From Mycobacterium sp. 1245111.1 (GTDB lineage Bacteria > Actinomycetota > Actinomycetes > Mycobacteriales > Mycobacteriaceae), in NCBI RefSeq assembly GCF_001673405.1, contig NZ_LZLV01000112.1:186001-250000 (forward strand): DNA of 64,000 bases, given 5' to 3'. Shown here one piece after another: positions 7,441 through 16,620 of this stretch (its first letter is position 1; each line of letters starts with the position of its first letter). The notes under the pieces were generated by a model that worked only from the letters and a program-made list of their open reading frames with translations, did no database searches and had not been told where the DNA came from. The position numbers and the translations under genes are program-made.

Positions 7441-9789
7441 TCAGTCCAACCCGCCTGGTCTGGTCCCGATGACTCCTTTTTCTGTGAGCGCGGTAATCGA
7501 TGCGGCGTTGTGCCCGAGGAGGTTGCCGAGGACGCTCGCGTTGTGTTGGCCCAATGTGGGCGCTGCAGAGCGGTACCACTTCTCGACGCTGCGGTACTTG
7601 AACGGAAGGGCCGGCACGTGATGTCGTCCCACGACGGGGTGATCGAGGCCTTCAAAAAAGCCGCGCGCATGTAACTGGGGGTGCATCGAACCAACCCTGG
7701 CATCTGCCAAATCTGCTGCAGGAACGCCGCTTTGCACAAGTAACTCTGCGGCTGCCGAGGAATCCTGACTGCCAGTCCATTGCTCGATATGTTTGTCGAG
7801 CAGATCATGTGCACGTACGCGTCCGTCGTGAGTGTCCAATGCGGGGTCAGTTGCCCACTCCGGCTCGCCCAACGCACATTTGAGAAGCCGCCACTGCTCA
7901 TTGCTGGCGACTGAGATCGCCAACCACCGCTCGGTCCCGGCACATCGATACAGGCCCTGGGGGGCGGCGTCCTGGCTGCGGTTCCCGAGCCGCGATACCA
8001 AGTTGCCGTAGGCGGTGAACTCGATAACCTGCTCGGCGGCCGCGTTCAGCGCGGATTCAACCATCGATACTTCGATGAAGCACCCCTGGCCTGTCTCGTC
8101 GCGCTGCCGGAGCCCAGCGAGCATCGCGAATGCCGAGTGCATTCCTGCAAGCGGGTCACACGGGCCGCGGGGGATTCGCGGCTGGTCGTACTCATGCCCG
8201 GTGACCCACGCCATCCCGGTCATTTGCTCCATCGTCTGCGCGAAACCCACGTTGTCGCGCCACGGTCCGTCGAGCCCGAACGCGGGCATACGAACCATCA
8301 CTAGCCGAGAGTTCCTCTCCTGGAGGGTGTCCCACGTGATCGAGAAGTTGTCGAACACTCGAGGCGAGAAGTTCTCGACGAGAATGTCTGAGCATGCGAC
8401 GAGCTCGAGAAACAGATCCCGCCCTTGGGCGCAAGACAAATCGAGGGTGAGCCCGCGCTTGTTGGTGTTCGTAGCCAGGTACATGCCCGACCGCTCCCAC
8501 CACTGAGGCTGATCTGCGAACGCGGCGACGGCCATTCGCGCACCGTCAGGGTGCTTTGTCGACTCCACGTGAATGACGTCCGCGCCCAAGGCCGCCAGAA
8601 TGTGGGTGGAGGAGGGGCCTGCCCACCACGCTGTGGCGTCGAGAATTCGGATGCCCTCTAGGGGAAGGCTGGGCGCGTCATCAGTGGTGCTCGCAATCAT
8701 GTTGCGAGAGGTCACATTTCCCATCTCGCCGAGCTGAGGTGCGACGCCGGTGGGGGTGGGTCGTCGCCCGTCAAATTGGTAGGGAGCTAACGGATGGGTA
8801 AAGCTGCCATCCGCGTAGCTGCTCCACACACCACGCGCCGCGAACTGGGGGTGGTCCAACACCGTCTGGCCGTTGTTGACTGGTGAGACGGGAATTCGAA
8901 GGTCGGTGGCCAACGAGACGATCTCGTCTGTGGAGTGTCTCGTCGTCCATTGCCGCACAATGTGATTCCACTCCTCGCGGCGTTCCCACCGGGTTGCAGC
9001 TGATGCCCACGCGGGGTCGTCGTCGAGCAGGTCCAGCCGACCGATCATCGCGAGGAACGATTCGAATTGCTGATGGGTGTTGGTGTTGAAGCCGACCCAG
9101 CCGTCCGCGGTCGGTTCGATGGAAGGAATCTCCACCTGTCGTGCCGGTCCGTTCAAGGGGAGACAGCCGGCCAGTTCGTGGTAAAGGTCAGCGAAGCCGC
9201 TCGCGCTGAGGTGGCACGTCTCCAGCAGCGAGCAGTCAACGATCTCGCCTGGTCCGCCGGATTGCACTCGGCGCAGTGCGCTTAGCGCCCCGACGGCGGC
9301 GTAGCTCGCCATGACCCACTCGAACACGCGACCACCCGCCTGAATGGGCGGCTGGTCTGGACGACCTCGCAAGGCCAGGGTTCCGCTTTCGGCCTGGATC
9401 GTGAACTCCGTTGCGGTTCGGTCGCGGTACGGACCGGTCAATCCGTACGCCGACAACGCGACGATTACCAGGTGCGGTGCGCGACGTGAAAGGGCTTCCC
9501 GGTCGAGTGCCCCAGGACCGAGAGAGTCGATCAGAATATCGGCACTAACGATCACGTCCTCCACTTCGGTAAGCGAGGTGCCGACCACCGAACGTTTGCC
9601 GGCGTTCAAGAATTTGAACAGCGCGCCGGTATCGCTTGAATTCCCAAAAACTCTGTGCCGAAGGGGATCTCCGTCAGGGCCCTCTATCTTCACGACCTCA
9701 GCGCCCAGGTCGGCGAACAGCTTGCCGCAATACGGACCGGAGATTTCCGTCGCCCACTCGACGATTCGAATGCCGCGCAACGGTTTCAT
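7441..9789 (-). CDS. Double-domain CaiB/BaiF family CoA-transferase
   Basis: A 782-residue protein made of two complete class III CoA-transferase domains, roughly residues 1-380 and 390-780. Each begins with the family signature (GIRIVEWATEISGPYCGKLFADLGAEVVKIE-like and GIRILDATAWWAGPSSTHILAALGADVIHVE-like; written here only as descriptors of positions 2-30 and 395-425). At the place where other family members in this window have Asp (AQVDAA, SLRDVM), both halves have Glu (SLLETC and SMVESA). The ATG at 9789 is chosen because the domain starts there; an in-frame GTG at 9868 would add 27 unlike residues. First gene of a three-gene unit with ferredoxin and alcohol dehydrogenase, likely activating a carboxylate to its CoA ester. 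Confidence 0.88.
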   Translation of the reverse strand: MKPLRGIRIVEWATEISGPYCGKLFADLGAEVVKIEGPDGDPLRHRVFGNSSDTGALFKFLNAGKRSVVGTSLTEVEDVIVSADILIDSLGPGALDREALSRRAPHLVIVALSAYGLTGPYRDRTATEFTIQAESGTLALRGRPDQPPIQAGGRVFEWVMASYAAVGALSALRRVQSGGPGEIVDCSLLETCHLSASGFADLYHELAGCLPLNGPARQVEIPSIEPTADGWVGFNTNTHQQFESFLAMIGRLDLLDDDPAWASAATRWERREEWNHIVRQWTTRHSTDEIVSLATDLRIPVSPVNNGQTVLDHPQFAARGVWSSYADGSFTHPLAPYQFDGRRPTPTGVAPQLGEMGNVTSRNMIASTTDDAPSLPLEGIRILDATAWWAGPSSTHILAALGADVIHVESTKHPDGARMAVAAFADQPQWWERSGMYLATNTNKRGLTLDLSCAQGRDLFLELVACSDILVENFSPRVFDNFSITWDTLQERNSRLVMVRMPAFGLDGPWRDNVGFAQTMEQMTGMAWVTGHEYDQPRIPRGPCDPLAGMHSAFAMLAGLRQRDETGQGCFIEVSMVESALNAAAEQVIEFTAYGNLVSRLGNRSQDAAPQGLYRCAGTERWLAISVASNEQWRLLKCALGEPEWATDPALDTHDGRVRAHDLLDKHIEQWTGSQDSSAAAELLVQSGVPAADLADARVGSMHPQLHARGFFEGLDHPVVGRHHVPALPFKYRSVEKWYRSAAPTLGQHNASVLGNLLGHNAASITALTEKGVIGTRPGGLD

Positions 9790-9924
9790 CGACTGTGGAG
9801 TTCCCTGGTCGTAGTCGCCTGTAGTGCACGCCTCACACCGATGAGCACAAATGCCACTAGCTGTCCTCACGGTTGTCCCGATCGAGCAGGATGCTCGGCG
9901 TCCGTATGGGCCGCGGTTGGGCTG

Positions 9925-9968
9925 ACGCTAGTGACGAGAAAGCCGCGTTGTCAAGTACGACTCGATAA
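9925..9968 (-). promoter_or_regulatory. Predicted promoter and TetR operator for the CoA-transferase/ferredoxin/alcohol dehydrogenase unit
   Basis: The 22-base sequence at 9947-9968 is nearly identical (20 of 22) to the reverse complement of 10765-10786. Its core TCAAGTACGACTCGA is an imperfect inverted repeat with five of six pairs matching around three central bases. On the minus strand it contains a perfect TTGACA (plus 9949-9954), 18 bases before TAGCGT (plus 9925-9930). Repression by the adjacent TetR is the natural reading. Confidence 0.6.
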
Positions 9969-9995
9969 TTTCGTATTGGTCGAGCCAGTCGGTCG

Positions 9996-10685
9996 TCAGT
10001 CGGCCGAATGCGTCTTTCTGGCTCGTTGGGGCCGTCCGGCCTGCTTCGTCGGCTGCGTCCGAGTCGATGTGCTCATACCGTTGGCGAAGATTTTCGAACC
10101 TAAGTCAATCTGCGCCTGTATTTCCGACTCGCCTGTACCGAACCACCGTGGTCCGAGGCTTGTTGTGAAGATGACGAAATTAGCCAGCATTTCGGCGACC
10201 ACGTCGGCGTCGACATCGGTCTTGATCTGGCCCGCGGCTTGGTAGTGGCGAACACCCTCGGCAATGACGGCCCTGCGGCGCGCGTGATTGGGCTGCAGGA
10301 CGCGCTGCGAGAAGTCTGGATCTGATAGCGCCCGGCTGGAAATGTCCCAGCCGGGAACATCGTTGTTCCCGTTGTCGATTCTCAATCTCGCGAGAAAAAG
10401 TTGCTTGACGAAGTCCTCGAAGTGTGTGGGTAGGGCCGCTAGGACCCGCTCTTCGGCCTCACCGACAAGCTGCGCGATTTGTCGGGCTGCCACCTGCTCA
10501 AAGATGCCTCGCTTGTCTCCGAAGTAATGGAACAACATCGCCTCGGAGCAGTCAGCGCGGCGGGCGATCTCCTTCGTTGCCGCGGCCGCGTATCCCGCCT
10601 CGGAAAAGACCTTCGCGGCCGCTTCAAGGAGGGCTCGTTGTTTGCCGTCCTTGTCGCGAACTCGTCGCCGCGTGCCGGTAGCCAT
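9996..10685 (-). CDS. TetR/AcrR family transcriptional regulator
   Basis: A 229-residue regulator. Residues about 15-62 form the TetR DNA-binding domain: KQRALLEAAAKVFSEAGY, then ATKEIARRADCSEAMLFHYF, where the recognition helix and following Tyr-Phe are typical. The C-terminal ligand-binding part is divergent, as expected. The ATG at 10685 is used; upstream in-frame codons lie in the promoter region. It is flanked by two copies of one 22-base operator (9947-9968 and 10765-10786), so it probably represses the leftward CoA-transferase unit, the rightward P450 unit and perhaps itself. The effector is probably a pathway intermediate such as an acyl-CoA; this is inference. Confidence 0.92.
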   Translation of the reverse strand: MATGTRRRVRDKDGKQRALLEAAAKVFSEAGYAAAATKEIARRADCSEAMLFHYFGDKRGIFEQVAARQIAQLVGEAEERVLAALPTHFEDFVKQLFLARLRIDNGNNDVPGWDISSRALSDPDFSQRVLQPNHARRRAVIAEGVRHYQAAGQIKTDVDADVVAEMLANFVIFTTSLGPRWFGTGESEIQAQIDLGSKIFANGMSTSTRTQPTKQAGRPQRARKTHSAD

Positions 10686-10764
10686 CGCACACACTTTAGC
10701 GAGCGCCGGCCCTCCGGGGACGAAGCGCGCGAATGCAGCCGTCAGCACCGACGAACTCCGAACG

Positions 10765-10808
10765 TTATCGAGTGCTACTTGACAACTCGACACGAGAGGT
10801 TTTACTGT
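10765..10808 (+). promoter_or_regulatory. Predicted promoter and TetR operator for the P450/amidohydrolase/ALDH/CoA-transferase unit
   Basis: The second copy of the 22-base operator (10765-10786, inverted relative to the first) contains TTGACA at 10779-10784, followed after 18 bases by TACTGT (10803-10808), pointing to the P450 gene at 10981. The leader would be about 165 bases. The operator also lies 80 bases ahead of the tetR start on the other strand, so autoregulation is possible. Confidence 0.6.
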
Positions 10809-10980
10809 GCTGACACGCGAATTCGGTCGTGCGCAATGAATTTGAGGGCCAGCCCGGGGGCATGGTTGGTGCCGCGATTGCGGCGGAGTTGACGTATTGA
10901 CGGTCATTACTGAGGAACGGCCGGGCCAGGCGTTCGCTTGACGTTGACATGCCGACTCCTGGGAGCGGAAAGGACGGCCG

Positions 10981-12201
10981 ATGGTGAGCAAATCACCGGA
11001 GGAACACGCCCGTAATTTCGACCTGCGTCACGAAGATTTCGGCGACCAAGAGTTCCTCTACGAGGTCTACGCGGTGATGCGGGAGAACGGACCGTTCAGC
11101 CATCAGGATGTCCCTTTTCTGGGACAGACTCCGGGGGGTGCGTGGGTCGCCACCCGCTATGACGACTGTTATGAGATCTTGCGTGATTGGCGGAGCTTCT
11201 CCAGCAAGCCCGTCGGGGGCAACCCGACGTCGTTTGGCGACATCGTGATCAACTTGGATCCACCACGACAGCAGCAGCTTCGCAAAGTTCTCAACCCATA
11301 TTTTTCCCCGGGCCGGATGAAGGACCTGGAGCCCCAGGTGCGCGCGATTACCGATGGGTTGATCGACAATTTCATCGAATCGGGCCGCGGCGATCTCGCC
11401 GACGTCGCATGGCAGCAACCCGGGATCGTGTTCTTCCGCCATTTGCTCGGCATGCCCGTTGAGGACGTGCCGCTCTACATTGAGGCAGCTGACCTCGGCC
11501 TCAATGGTGAGAGCGAAGAGATCCGAATCGATGCTATGACGAAACTCTATCTTCGCGTACGCGACGAGATCGACAAACGTCGTAGTGAACCGCCCCGTGA
11601 CGACCTGATCGATGTTTTGCTGGCCGCCGAGATCGACGGCGAGAAGTTGAGCTTCGACGACGCTGTCGCGAATGCGCTTCTGCTGGTGCAGGCCGGACTC
11701 GAAACTACCTCGAGCGCCATGTCATTCGCGTTTTACTACCTCGGCACCCATGACTCTGAGCGCGACCGACTTGTGCACGATCCTGGGCTAATGCCCACGG
11801 CGATCGAGGAATTCATCCGATATGCCGGGTCAGTCCATGGACTGCACCGGTCAGTCGCCGAAGATGTCGAACTCAGCGGTCAGAAGTTCTGCCCCGGGGA
11901 GACGGTCGTCGTGAACTATGCGGCCGCCAACCGCGACGCGCGCGAGTTCGTCGAGCCGGACAAGTGCATTCTCGACCGGCAGGCAAATCGCCACCTCGGA
12001 TTCGGGGCCGGCGTCCATCGCTGTCTGGGCTCCAATCTCGCCCGACTCGAGTTTCGGGTGGGCGTCGAACAGACGCTGAATCGCATACCCGACTACTCCA
12101 TCCCCCGTGGGGCAAAGGTTGATTTCCACGGGAATTCCGTCACTCGGGGGTACCGGGCCCTGCCCATTGTCTTTTCACCAGGCACGCGCGTCGGCCCATG
12201 A
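10981..12201 (+). CDS. Cytochrome P450 monooxygenase (bacterial class I type)
   Basis: A 406-residue P450. I-helix AGLETTSS, K-helix EEFIR (ExxR), and haem loop FGAGVHRCLG with the thiolate at about Cys348 are all intact. The ATG at 10981 follows GGAAAGGA at a spacing of about seven bases. It opens a rightward unit with amidohydrolase, aldehyde dehydrogenase and CoA-transferase. It is a distinct P450 from that at 230-1483 (low similarity by eye), so the pathway probably contains two hydroxylations or alternative substrates. The ferredoxin at 7237-7437 lies in the co-regulated leftward unit. No CYP family number is assigned. Confidence 0.94.
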   Translation: MVSKSPEEHARNFDLRHEDFGDQEFLYEVYAVMRENGPFSHQDVPFLGQTPGGAWVATRYDDCYEILRDWRSFSSKPVGGNPTSFGDIVINLDPPRQQQLRKVLNPYFSPGRMKDLEPQVRAITDGLIDNFIESGRGDLADVAWQQPGIVFFRHLLGMPVEDVPLYIEAADLGLNGESEEIRIDAMTKLYLRVRDEIDKRRSEPPRDDLIDVLLAAEIDGEKLSFDDAVANALLLVQAGLETTSSAMSFAFYYLGTHDSERDRLVHDPGLMPTAIEEFIRYAGSVHGLHRSVAEDVELSGQKFCPGETVVVNYAAANRDAREFVEPDKCILDRQANRHLGFGAGVHRCLGSNLARLEFRVGVEQTLNRIPDYSIPRGAKVDFHGNSVTRGYRALPIVFSPGTRVGP

Positions 12202-12283
12202 CGCCGATGCCATATCAGTTGCACGACAAGCTATTAGCGGATCGCCCCAGAACCTCTAGGACTATGAACTAAGGGAGGAACCC

Positions 12284-13489
12284 GTGGACAGCCAAGATCT
12301 TCAGTGGATGATCTCCGTCGACGACCACATCATCGAGCCGCCGAACCTCTGGGTGGACCGCGCGTCGGCCGCCGATCGTGATCGAGTGCCACACGTCGAG
12401 CGCATCGACGGCGTCGATACCTGGATCTATGACCAGGCGCGTGCGTCGGTGCTGGGCATCTTGGTCGCGGCCCACCAAAAGCCGGCCGAATACTCCCCGC
12501 TGCCAGTGAATTACGACGAGATGCCCCGCGCCTACTTCGACCCAGTGGCCCGCATCCCCGACATGGACGAAGATCATGTGATCGCGGGGTTGAACTTTCC
12601 GTTCTTCCCCCGGTTCTGCGGTCAGATGTTCGCCCACCTAGGTGACCGTGACCTCGGCCTCAAGTGCGTGCAGGCGTACAACGACTTCGTGATCGACGAG
12701 TGGTGCGCGGCGGCGCCCGGTCGCTACATACCTATGGTGATCGTTCCGTTGTGGGATACCCAACTGGCCGTCGAGGAGACGCTACGGTGCGCCGGCAAGG
12801 GCGCGAAGGCGATTGCCTTCTCGGAAAACCTGCATCCGCTGGGATTGCCGTCGATCCACTCGGGAGCATGGGACGATTTCTTCGCAGTGGTCAACGAGAC
12901 GAAGATGCCGCTGTGCACGCACATTGGATCGTCGTCGGTCAGTCCCACCACGGCACCTGACGCGCCTTTCGGAGTTCAGGCGGTGAACATCAACCTCAAC
13001 CTGGCGAATTCGACGACGGATTGGCTGTTCTCGGGCAAGCTCCAGAAGTATCCTGACCTGAAGATCGTTCTGGCTGAGGGCGGAATCGGCTGGATCCCGT
13101 ATCTCATCGAGCGTGCGGAGCATGTCGCCGCCGACTACCAATACCTACGCGCCAACAATTGGTCGGTGGACCCTGCCACGATGCGCTTGGCGCCCGTACC
13201 CACCGATCCTGCGATATTCCCGAAGTCGCCGCGCGAGCTTTTCCACGACCACATGTACGGGTGTTTCATCGAAGACGACTTCGGGGCGGCGAATCTCGAT
13301 TCCATCGGTATCGACAACGTGATGATCGAGACGGACTATCCGCACACCGACAGCCTCTGGCCGAACTCGCTGCAGGCCGCGCACAAGGCGCTCGGCGGCC
13401 GGTCCGACCTCGACAAGTATAAAGTGTTGCAGGGCAATGCCCGCCGGGTCTTCGACTTCGAGCCCGCCGCGTATCCGGCACTGACGTAG
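12284..13489 (+). CDS. Amidohydrolase-related metal-dependent hydrolase/decarboxylase
   Basis: A 401-residue TIM-barrel protein of the amidohydrolase-2 (COG2159) family. The N-terminal metal-site signature is SVDDHIIEPPNLW; a second metal-region His is in CTHIGSSS, and the C-terminal catalytic Asp lies in ETDYPHTDSLWP, the standard ending of this family. Members are hydrolases or non-oxidative decarboxylases of carboxylic acids, often on CoA or aromatic catabolic intermediates. GTG start at 12284 with a strong GGGAGGAA just before it. It is the second gene after the P450, 82 bases downstream. Which reaction it catalyses is open. Confidence 0.88.
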   Translation: MDSQDLQWMISVDDHIIEPPNLWVDRASAADRDRVPHVERIDGVDTWIYDQARASVLGILVAAHQKPAEYSPLPVNYDEMPRAYFDPVARIPDMDEDHVIAGLNFPFFPRFCGQMFAHLGDRDLGLKCVQAYNDFVIDEWCAAAPGRYIPMVIVPLWDTQLAVEETLRCAGKGAKAIAFSENLHPLGLPSIHSGAWDDFFAVVNETKMPLCTHIGSSSVSPTTAPDAPFGVQAVNINLNLANSTTDWLFSGKLQKYPDLKIVLAEGGIGWIPYLIERAEHVAADYQYLRANNWSVDPATMRLAPVPTDPAIFPKSPRELFHDHMYGCFIEDDFGAANLDSIGIDNVMIETDYPHTDSLWPNSLQAAHKALGGRSDLDKYKVLQGNARRVFDFEPAAYPALT

Positions 13490-13504
13490 CGCATACGGAT
13501 TCGC

Positions 13505-15031
13505 ATGATGCGGGAGTACCAGAGCTTCATCGACGGTCAGTGGTCGAGTGACCACGCCCTCGGCACGATCGACGTCGTCAACCCGGCCACCGAGGAGCTG
13601 ATCGGGCGAGTCGTCGATGGTGGTCCGAAGCAGGCGGCGATGGCGGTCGAGGCCGCCAGGCGAGCCTTCGACGACGGGCCCTGGCCGTGGATGTCAGTGC
13701 GGGAACGAGCTGGAATCATCAAACGGTTCGCGGAGGTACTTGAGGAGCGCCGGGCGGAACTACGAGAACTCGTCGTCGCCGAGATCGGCTCCACCGGCTT
13801 CATCACCGACCTGGTTCAAGTCGGGGGCGCTATCGAGGCTGCCCACTACTACGGCGAGTTCGTCGAACACGATGTGACGTGGATAGAAACACCTGGCGGG
13901 CCGGTAGTTTCGCCAACCGGCGTAGGCGGCGTAACGGTGGTTCGCGAACCGGTTGGGGTAGTAGGAGTCATCACCCCATTCAACTTTCCGTTCTCGATCA
14001 ATATCCAGAAGTGCCTGGCCGCGTTGGCGGTCGGGTGCACCGTGGTACTGAAACCACACCCCTGGACCCCGATGAACGCCTTGGAGCTAGCCAAGGCTGG
14101 GGAAGCAGCTGGGCTTCCGCCCGGCGTATTCAACGTCGTCGTCGGTGGTGCGGGTGTCGGCGAGGAGTTGTGTACCCACCCTGGCGTCGACATGATCGGG
14201 TTCACCGGCTCGACAGCGACCGGTCGACGCATCCGCGAGGTGTCCGCGGCAACGATGAAACGCGCACAACTCGAACTAGGCGGCAAGAGCGCGCACATTG
14301 TCCTCGACGATGTCACCGAAAGCGATGTTGCGGGAATAGGATTCGGACAAGTGCTAATGCACGCCGGACAGGCATGCACCGTGACGTCGCGACTGCTGTT
14401 GCCTGAGCACCTGCTCGACGCGTATGTCGAGGGACTCAAAGCCATGGCTCCGATGATCACGGTCGGGGACCCGCGCGATCCCACTACCGTTGTCGGTCCG
14501 CTGATCAGGGATCAGCAACGTCAACGAGTGGAGGCCTTTGTCGAGTCGGGGGTACAGGAAGGCGCTCGGCTTGTGGTCGGCGGCAAACGTCCCGAGCATC
14601 TGGAACGCGGCTTCTATTACGAACCGACGGCATTTGTCGGCTGCCGCAACGACATGCGCCTATGCCAGGAAGAGGTTTTCGGACCTGTTCTAGCGGTGAT
14701 GACCTACCGCTCGGAAGACGAGGCCATCCGTATCGCTAATGACTCAATCTACGGTCTGGCGGGAATGGTGGTAACACGGAATGCTGCAAAGGGTTTCAAT
14801 GTCGCGAGGCAGGTGAGAACCGGCACCATCATGGTTCAGACCATTGCACCCGGCGCCGATCTCAGCAGCAACCCGGGTGATGGGCAAGGGCCAGGCTGGT
14901 CGCTGCCGGCGCGCGGCATGTTCAACGGCGGCGGGCCGTTCGGCGGTTTCAAGCAAAGTGGACTTGGTCGGGAGCAGGGGCGGTGGGGATTCGAGGAATA
15001 CACCGAGCTGAAATCAATCACCATGATGTAG
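13505..15031 (+). CDS. NAD(P)-dependent aldehyde dehydrogenase
   Basis: A 508-residue aldehyde dehydrogenase. Catalytic Cys291 (GQACTVTSR), general-base Glu257 (LELGGKS), cofactor loop FTGSTATG, and EEVFGPVL near the C-terminus are present. ATG at 13505 or ATG at 13508; the gene begins 15 bases after the amidohydrolase stop. In context it would convert the aldehyde from the alcohol dehydrogenase at 6125-7240 into the acid, which CaiB-type transferases then activate. A short insertion around residues 455-475 (ADLSSNPGDG and following Gly/Pro-rich residues) is a little longer than usual. Confidence 0.94.
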   Translation: MMREYQSFIDGQWSSDHALGTIDVVNPATEELIGRVVDGGPKQAAMAVEAARRAFDDGPWPWMSVRERAGIIKRFAEVLEERRAELRELVVAEIGSTGFITDLVQVGGAIEAAHYYGEFVEHDVTWIETPGGPVVSPTGVGGVTVVREPVGVVGVITPFNFPFSINIQKCLAALAVGCTVVLKPHPWTPMNALELAKAGEAAGLPPGVFNVVVGGAGVGEELCTHPGVDMIGFTGSTATGRRIREVSAATMKRAQLELGGKSAHIVLDDVTESDVAGIGFGQVLMHAGQACTVTSRLLLPEHLLDAYVEGLKAMAPMITVGDPRDPTTVVGPLIRDQQRQRVEAFVESGVQEGARLVVGGKRPEHLERGFYYEPTAFVGCRNDMRLCQEEVFGPVLAVMTYRSEDEAIRIANDSIYGLAGMVVTRNAAKGFNVARQVRTGTIMVQTIAPGADLSSNPGDGQGPGWSLPARGMFNGGGPFGGFKQSGLGREQGRWGFEEYTELKSITMM

Positions 15032-15074
15032 CGCACCCGGTTTACGTGCGGTGTTCGGGCTGAAAGGGCGCATT

Positions 15075-16247
15075 GTGGAACTTCTCAGGGACGTACGAGT
15101 CCTCGAGGTGTCGCTGTTCTCCACGGATGCACTGGGCGGGCATCTGGCTGACCTGGGCGCAGAGGTGGTCAAGGTCGAGCCGCCCGGCGGCGGTGGTTTC
15201 CGCGGTTCGGCGGTGTCCGGTGGCGAACTGCAGGACTCGCACTGGAATCGGGGCAAGAAGAGTGTGGCGCTAAACCTGAAAACGGCTGAGGGGCAAGAGG
15301 CCTTTCGCCGCCTGGCTGCGTCGTCGGCGGTCGTGATCGACGGTCTCCGTTACGGAACCGCGCATCGCCTCGGTTTCAGCTACGACGACGTCGTCGCAGT
15401 CAACCCGACGGTTGTCTACTGCGTGCTCAACGGGATGGGCAGCTACGGGCCCTACACTCGCCTGGCCACTCACGGGCTGTCCTTCGATTGTTTCGCCGGC
15501 TTGAGCCCGCCGATCATCGACGCGGACGGCACGCCGCGCCTTTCGGGAGCAGCCACCGGGACGACGGGTGTGCTGGCGGGGCCGCTGTACGCAGCCATGG
15601 GCGTCCTCGCGGCGCTGCATGCCGCCGGACGTGACGGCGAGCCGCAATACATCGAAGTGGCGCAGGTCGATGCGGCGATCAACTGGAATTTTCAGCACCT
15701 CGCGGCACTGGCGAACGGTCAACCGTCCTACGGTGAGGGCATCCGCGCATCGCTTCGCTACCAGTACTACCGAACTCGAGATCGAAATTTCGTGGTGTTC
15801 AACGCTTTAGAGGACAAGTTCTGGCTGCGATTTTGCGAGTCAGTCGACAGAATGGACCTCTACGAACCCGGGCGCCAACAGCCGGGAACGGACCCGGAAG
15901 CAGAGGCCCGGCTGCGTAGGGAATTAACGGAAATTTTCGAAAGCCGCACCCGCACGGAATGGACCGACTTCTTCATTGCCACCAATATCGCTGGGGCGCC
16001 GGCATTTTTGGGAGCAGACCTGTTCGACGACGACCATGCAAAGGATCGCCGACTCATCTACGAGCAGGCTCAGCCTGACGGGTCGTCGCAGCGGTTGATT
16101 GGAACGTGCATCAAGACCCAGCCTGACGAACGGTTTGCACCGCCGGCGGCGCCGGAGGTTGGGCAGCATACGGAGGAATTACTCGGCACCCTGGCGGGCT
16201 ATGACGCGGCTGGAATCCAGCGCCTCCGTCTATCGGGCGCGATTTAG
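15075..16247 (+). CDS. CaiB/BaiF family CoA-transferase
   Basis: A 390-residue single-domain class III CoA-transferase of usual length. It begins LLRDVRVLEVSLFSTDALGG, with the usual DLGAEVVKVEPPGG motif, RGKKS-like basic segment NRGKKSVALNL, and IEVAQVDAAIN holding the expected catalytic Asp. GTG at 15075 has GAAAGGG ahead of it and begins at the family's usual position; a GTG at 15051 is in frame but lacks a ribosome-binding site. Last gene of the P450 unit. It transfers CoA between acids; substrate unknown. Confidence 0.9.
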   Translation: MELLRDVRVLEVSLFSTDALGGHLADLGAEVVKVEPPGGGGFRGSAVSGGELQDSHWNRGKKSVALNLKTAEGQEAFRRLAASSAVVIDGLRYGTAHRLGFSYDDVVAVNPTVVYCVLNGMGSYGPYTRLATHGLSFDCFAGLSPPIIDADGTPRLSGAATGTTGVLAGPLYAAMGVLAALHAAGRDGEPQYIEVAQVDAAINWNFQHLAALANGQPSYGEGIRASLRYQYYRTRDRNFVVFNALEDKFWLRFCESVDRMDLYEPGRQQPGTDPEAEARLRRELTEIFESRTRTEWTDFFIATNIAGAPAFLGADLFDDDHAKDRRLIYEQAQPDGSSQRLIGTCIKTQPDERFAPPAAPEVGQHTEELLGTLAGYDAAGIQRLRLSGAI

Positions 16248-16620
16248 TTGTGGCACCGACGGATCGCCGCGAGAGTCGTCTGCGAGCCCACCCATTCCAG
16301 CTGCGAGCCGAGCGAACTCGGCGGTGCAGTTTTCCATGGCGTCACCTTTCGGGCCGCGGATTGACGATCGGCGTCGACCGTCCGCGCTCCGACCATACAC
16401 ATGGCGCCGCATGTTTGGTCTAGCTCAGCAGTGACGGCTCTGAAAAGTGGACACGACTGTGAGACACCGAGGCGGGCTGGATCGTCCACACCTGACGCCG
16501 CACCGCCAGGTGCCGGCGCGGTCCTCCCTTGCGCACAAGGGTGGTAGCAGTTTCTTATGCGTTTCGCTGCATCTCGACAGCTTTCCCGATGTTTTGTGGG
16601 CGACGCTACGATCGAGGTTC
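16248..16620. other. Intergenic stretch without a supported gene
   Basis: About 370 bases between the CoA-transferase and the hydrolase. Both strands have open frames of 60-110 codons, but none shows a recognisable family, a ribosome-binding site or sustained mycobacterial third-position bias. A possible -10 element TACGAT lies at 16607-16612, nine bases before the hydrolase ATG, which would make a leaderless transcript. Confidence 0.5.

Noticed and set aside
16244..16489. Short minus-strand genes between the CoA-transferase and the hydrolase
   Set aside because: No ribosome-binding site, no family resemblance, poor codon pattern.
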